A DNA stretch of 8,084 nt from NCBI GenBank assembly GCA_002352185.1, contig DEHY01000205.1, positions 1 to 8,084 on the forward strand, read 5' to 3'. Position numbers and translations under genes: made by a program. Shown piece after piece: positions 7,765 to 8,084 of this stretch. Under the pieces are notes generated by a model. It had not been told where the DNA came from. It saw nothing but the letters and a program-made list of their open reading frames with translations, and ran no database searches. The stretch comes from Competibacteraceae bacterium UBA2788 (GTDB taxonomy: Bacteria > Pseudomonadota > Gammaproteobacteria > Competibacterales > Competibacteraceae). How positions within the stretch are numbered: position 1 is the stretch's first letter; every line of letters starts with the position of its first letter.

Positions 7765-8084
7765 ATGCAAACCGTCCACGGCATTGCCGAATTGCGCGCT
7801 CAAGTCATGGCTTGGCGACGCTCCGGCGAGCGGGTGGCCCTGGTGCCGACCATGGGCAATCTGCATCGCGGCCACATCCGCTTGGTCGAACGCGCCCGTG
7901 AGCAGGCGTCGCGCACCGTCGCCAGCATTTTTGTCAACCCGACCCAGTTCGGCCCCAACGAAGATTATGCGGGCTACCCGCGCACCCTCGATGCCGACAG
8001 CCGCCAGTTGGAGGCGGCGGGACTGGATTTGCTGTTCGCGCCCGGCGTGGCCGCCATTTATCCGCGCCCACTGGAGGAAATGAC
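7765..8084 (+). CDS. panC: Pantothenate synthetase (pantoate-beta-alanine ligase), 5' part cut by window edge
   Basis: PanC joins pantoate and beta-alanine using ATP through a pantoyl-adenylate, the last step of pantothenate synthesis. The frame from ATG 7765 is open to the window end (106 codons). It shows the N-terminal half of the nucleotidyltransferase fold: VPTMGNLHRGH (27-37) with the ATP-binding HxGH pair H34 and H37, then SIFVNPTQFGPNEDYAGYPRTLDAD. Family length is about 280 residues, so roughly 60 percent, including the KMSKS-like loop, is outside. AAGGA lies about ten bases before the ATG. The 19-base gap to panB fits the classic panBC operon. Confidence 0.96.
   Translation, partial: MQTVHGIAELRAQVMAWRRSGERVALVPTMGNLHRGHIRLVERAREQASRTVASIFVNPTQFGPNEDYAGYPRTLDADSRQLEAAGLDLLFAPGVAAIYPRPLEEM

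Noticed and set aside
7493..8083. 196-codon plus-strand frame across the panB-panC junction
   Set aside because: It is out of frame with both genes. The PanC frame starting at 7765 has the HxGH motif and family sequence throughout.

Overview
The window looks like a piece of a GC-rich gammaproteobacterial chromosome. The gene order pcnB-folK-panB-panC on the right is the arrangement familiar from Escherichia coli and relatives, and the protein sequences fit that class. A genus cannot be assigned from the sequence alone.

Layout, left to right. (1) Positions 1-2899, minus strand: two genes of a type I restriction-modification operon. They are hsdM (complete, 804 codons) and hsdS (5' part only, running off the left edge), overlapping by 10 bases. 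The operon reads leftward, so any hsdR would lie outside the window. (2) About 2913-4489: one IS200/IS605-family insertion sequence in IS605 layout, with tnpA leftward and tnpB rightward. Its subterminal hairpins, guide-like GAAT and TCAA tetranucleotides and a TTAC flank suggest its ends. It sits 13 bases upstream of the hsdM start codon. (3) 4490-4681: short intergenic stretch in which I see no gene. (4) 4682-4757, minus strand: tRNA-Glu(CTC) with encoded CCA and a good sigma70 promoter. (5) About 4795-8084, plus strand: pcnB (poly(A) polymerase), folK (folate synthesis), a 220-base gap with a palindromic repeat, panB and the start of panC (pantothenate synthesis).

How the parts fit. The right half is housekeeping DNA. 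The left half is accessory: a restriction-modification module lying downstream of a tRNA 3' end, later hit by an RNA-guided-nuclease transposon. HsdM and HsdS would form the methyltransferase that marks self DNA. TnpA mobilises the IS, while TnpB with its 3'-end RNA would cut DNA next to the IS target motif. In this copy the apparent tnpA start codon is followed directly by a stop, so the element may no longer jump by itself, although tnpB is intact.

I found no system that I would call wholly undescribed. The points most worth following are the TnpB variant lacking the usual RuvC-II glutamate, the tnpA start lesion, the effect of the IS on hsdM expression, and a possible AUU start codon for pcnB embedded in the divergent tRNA promoter.
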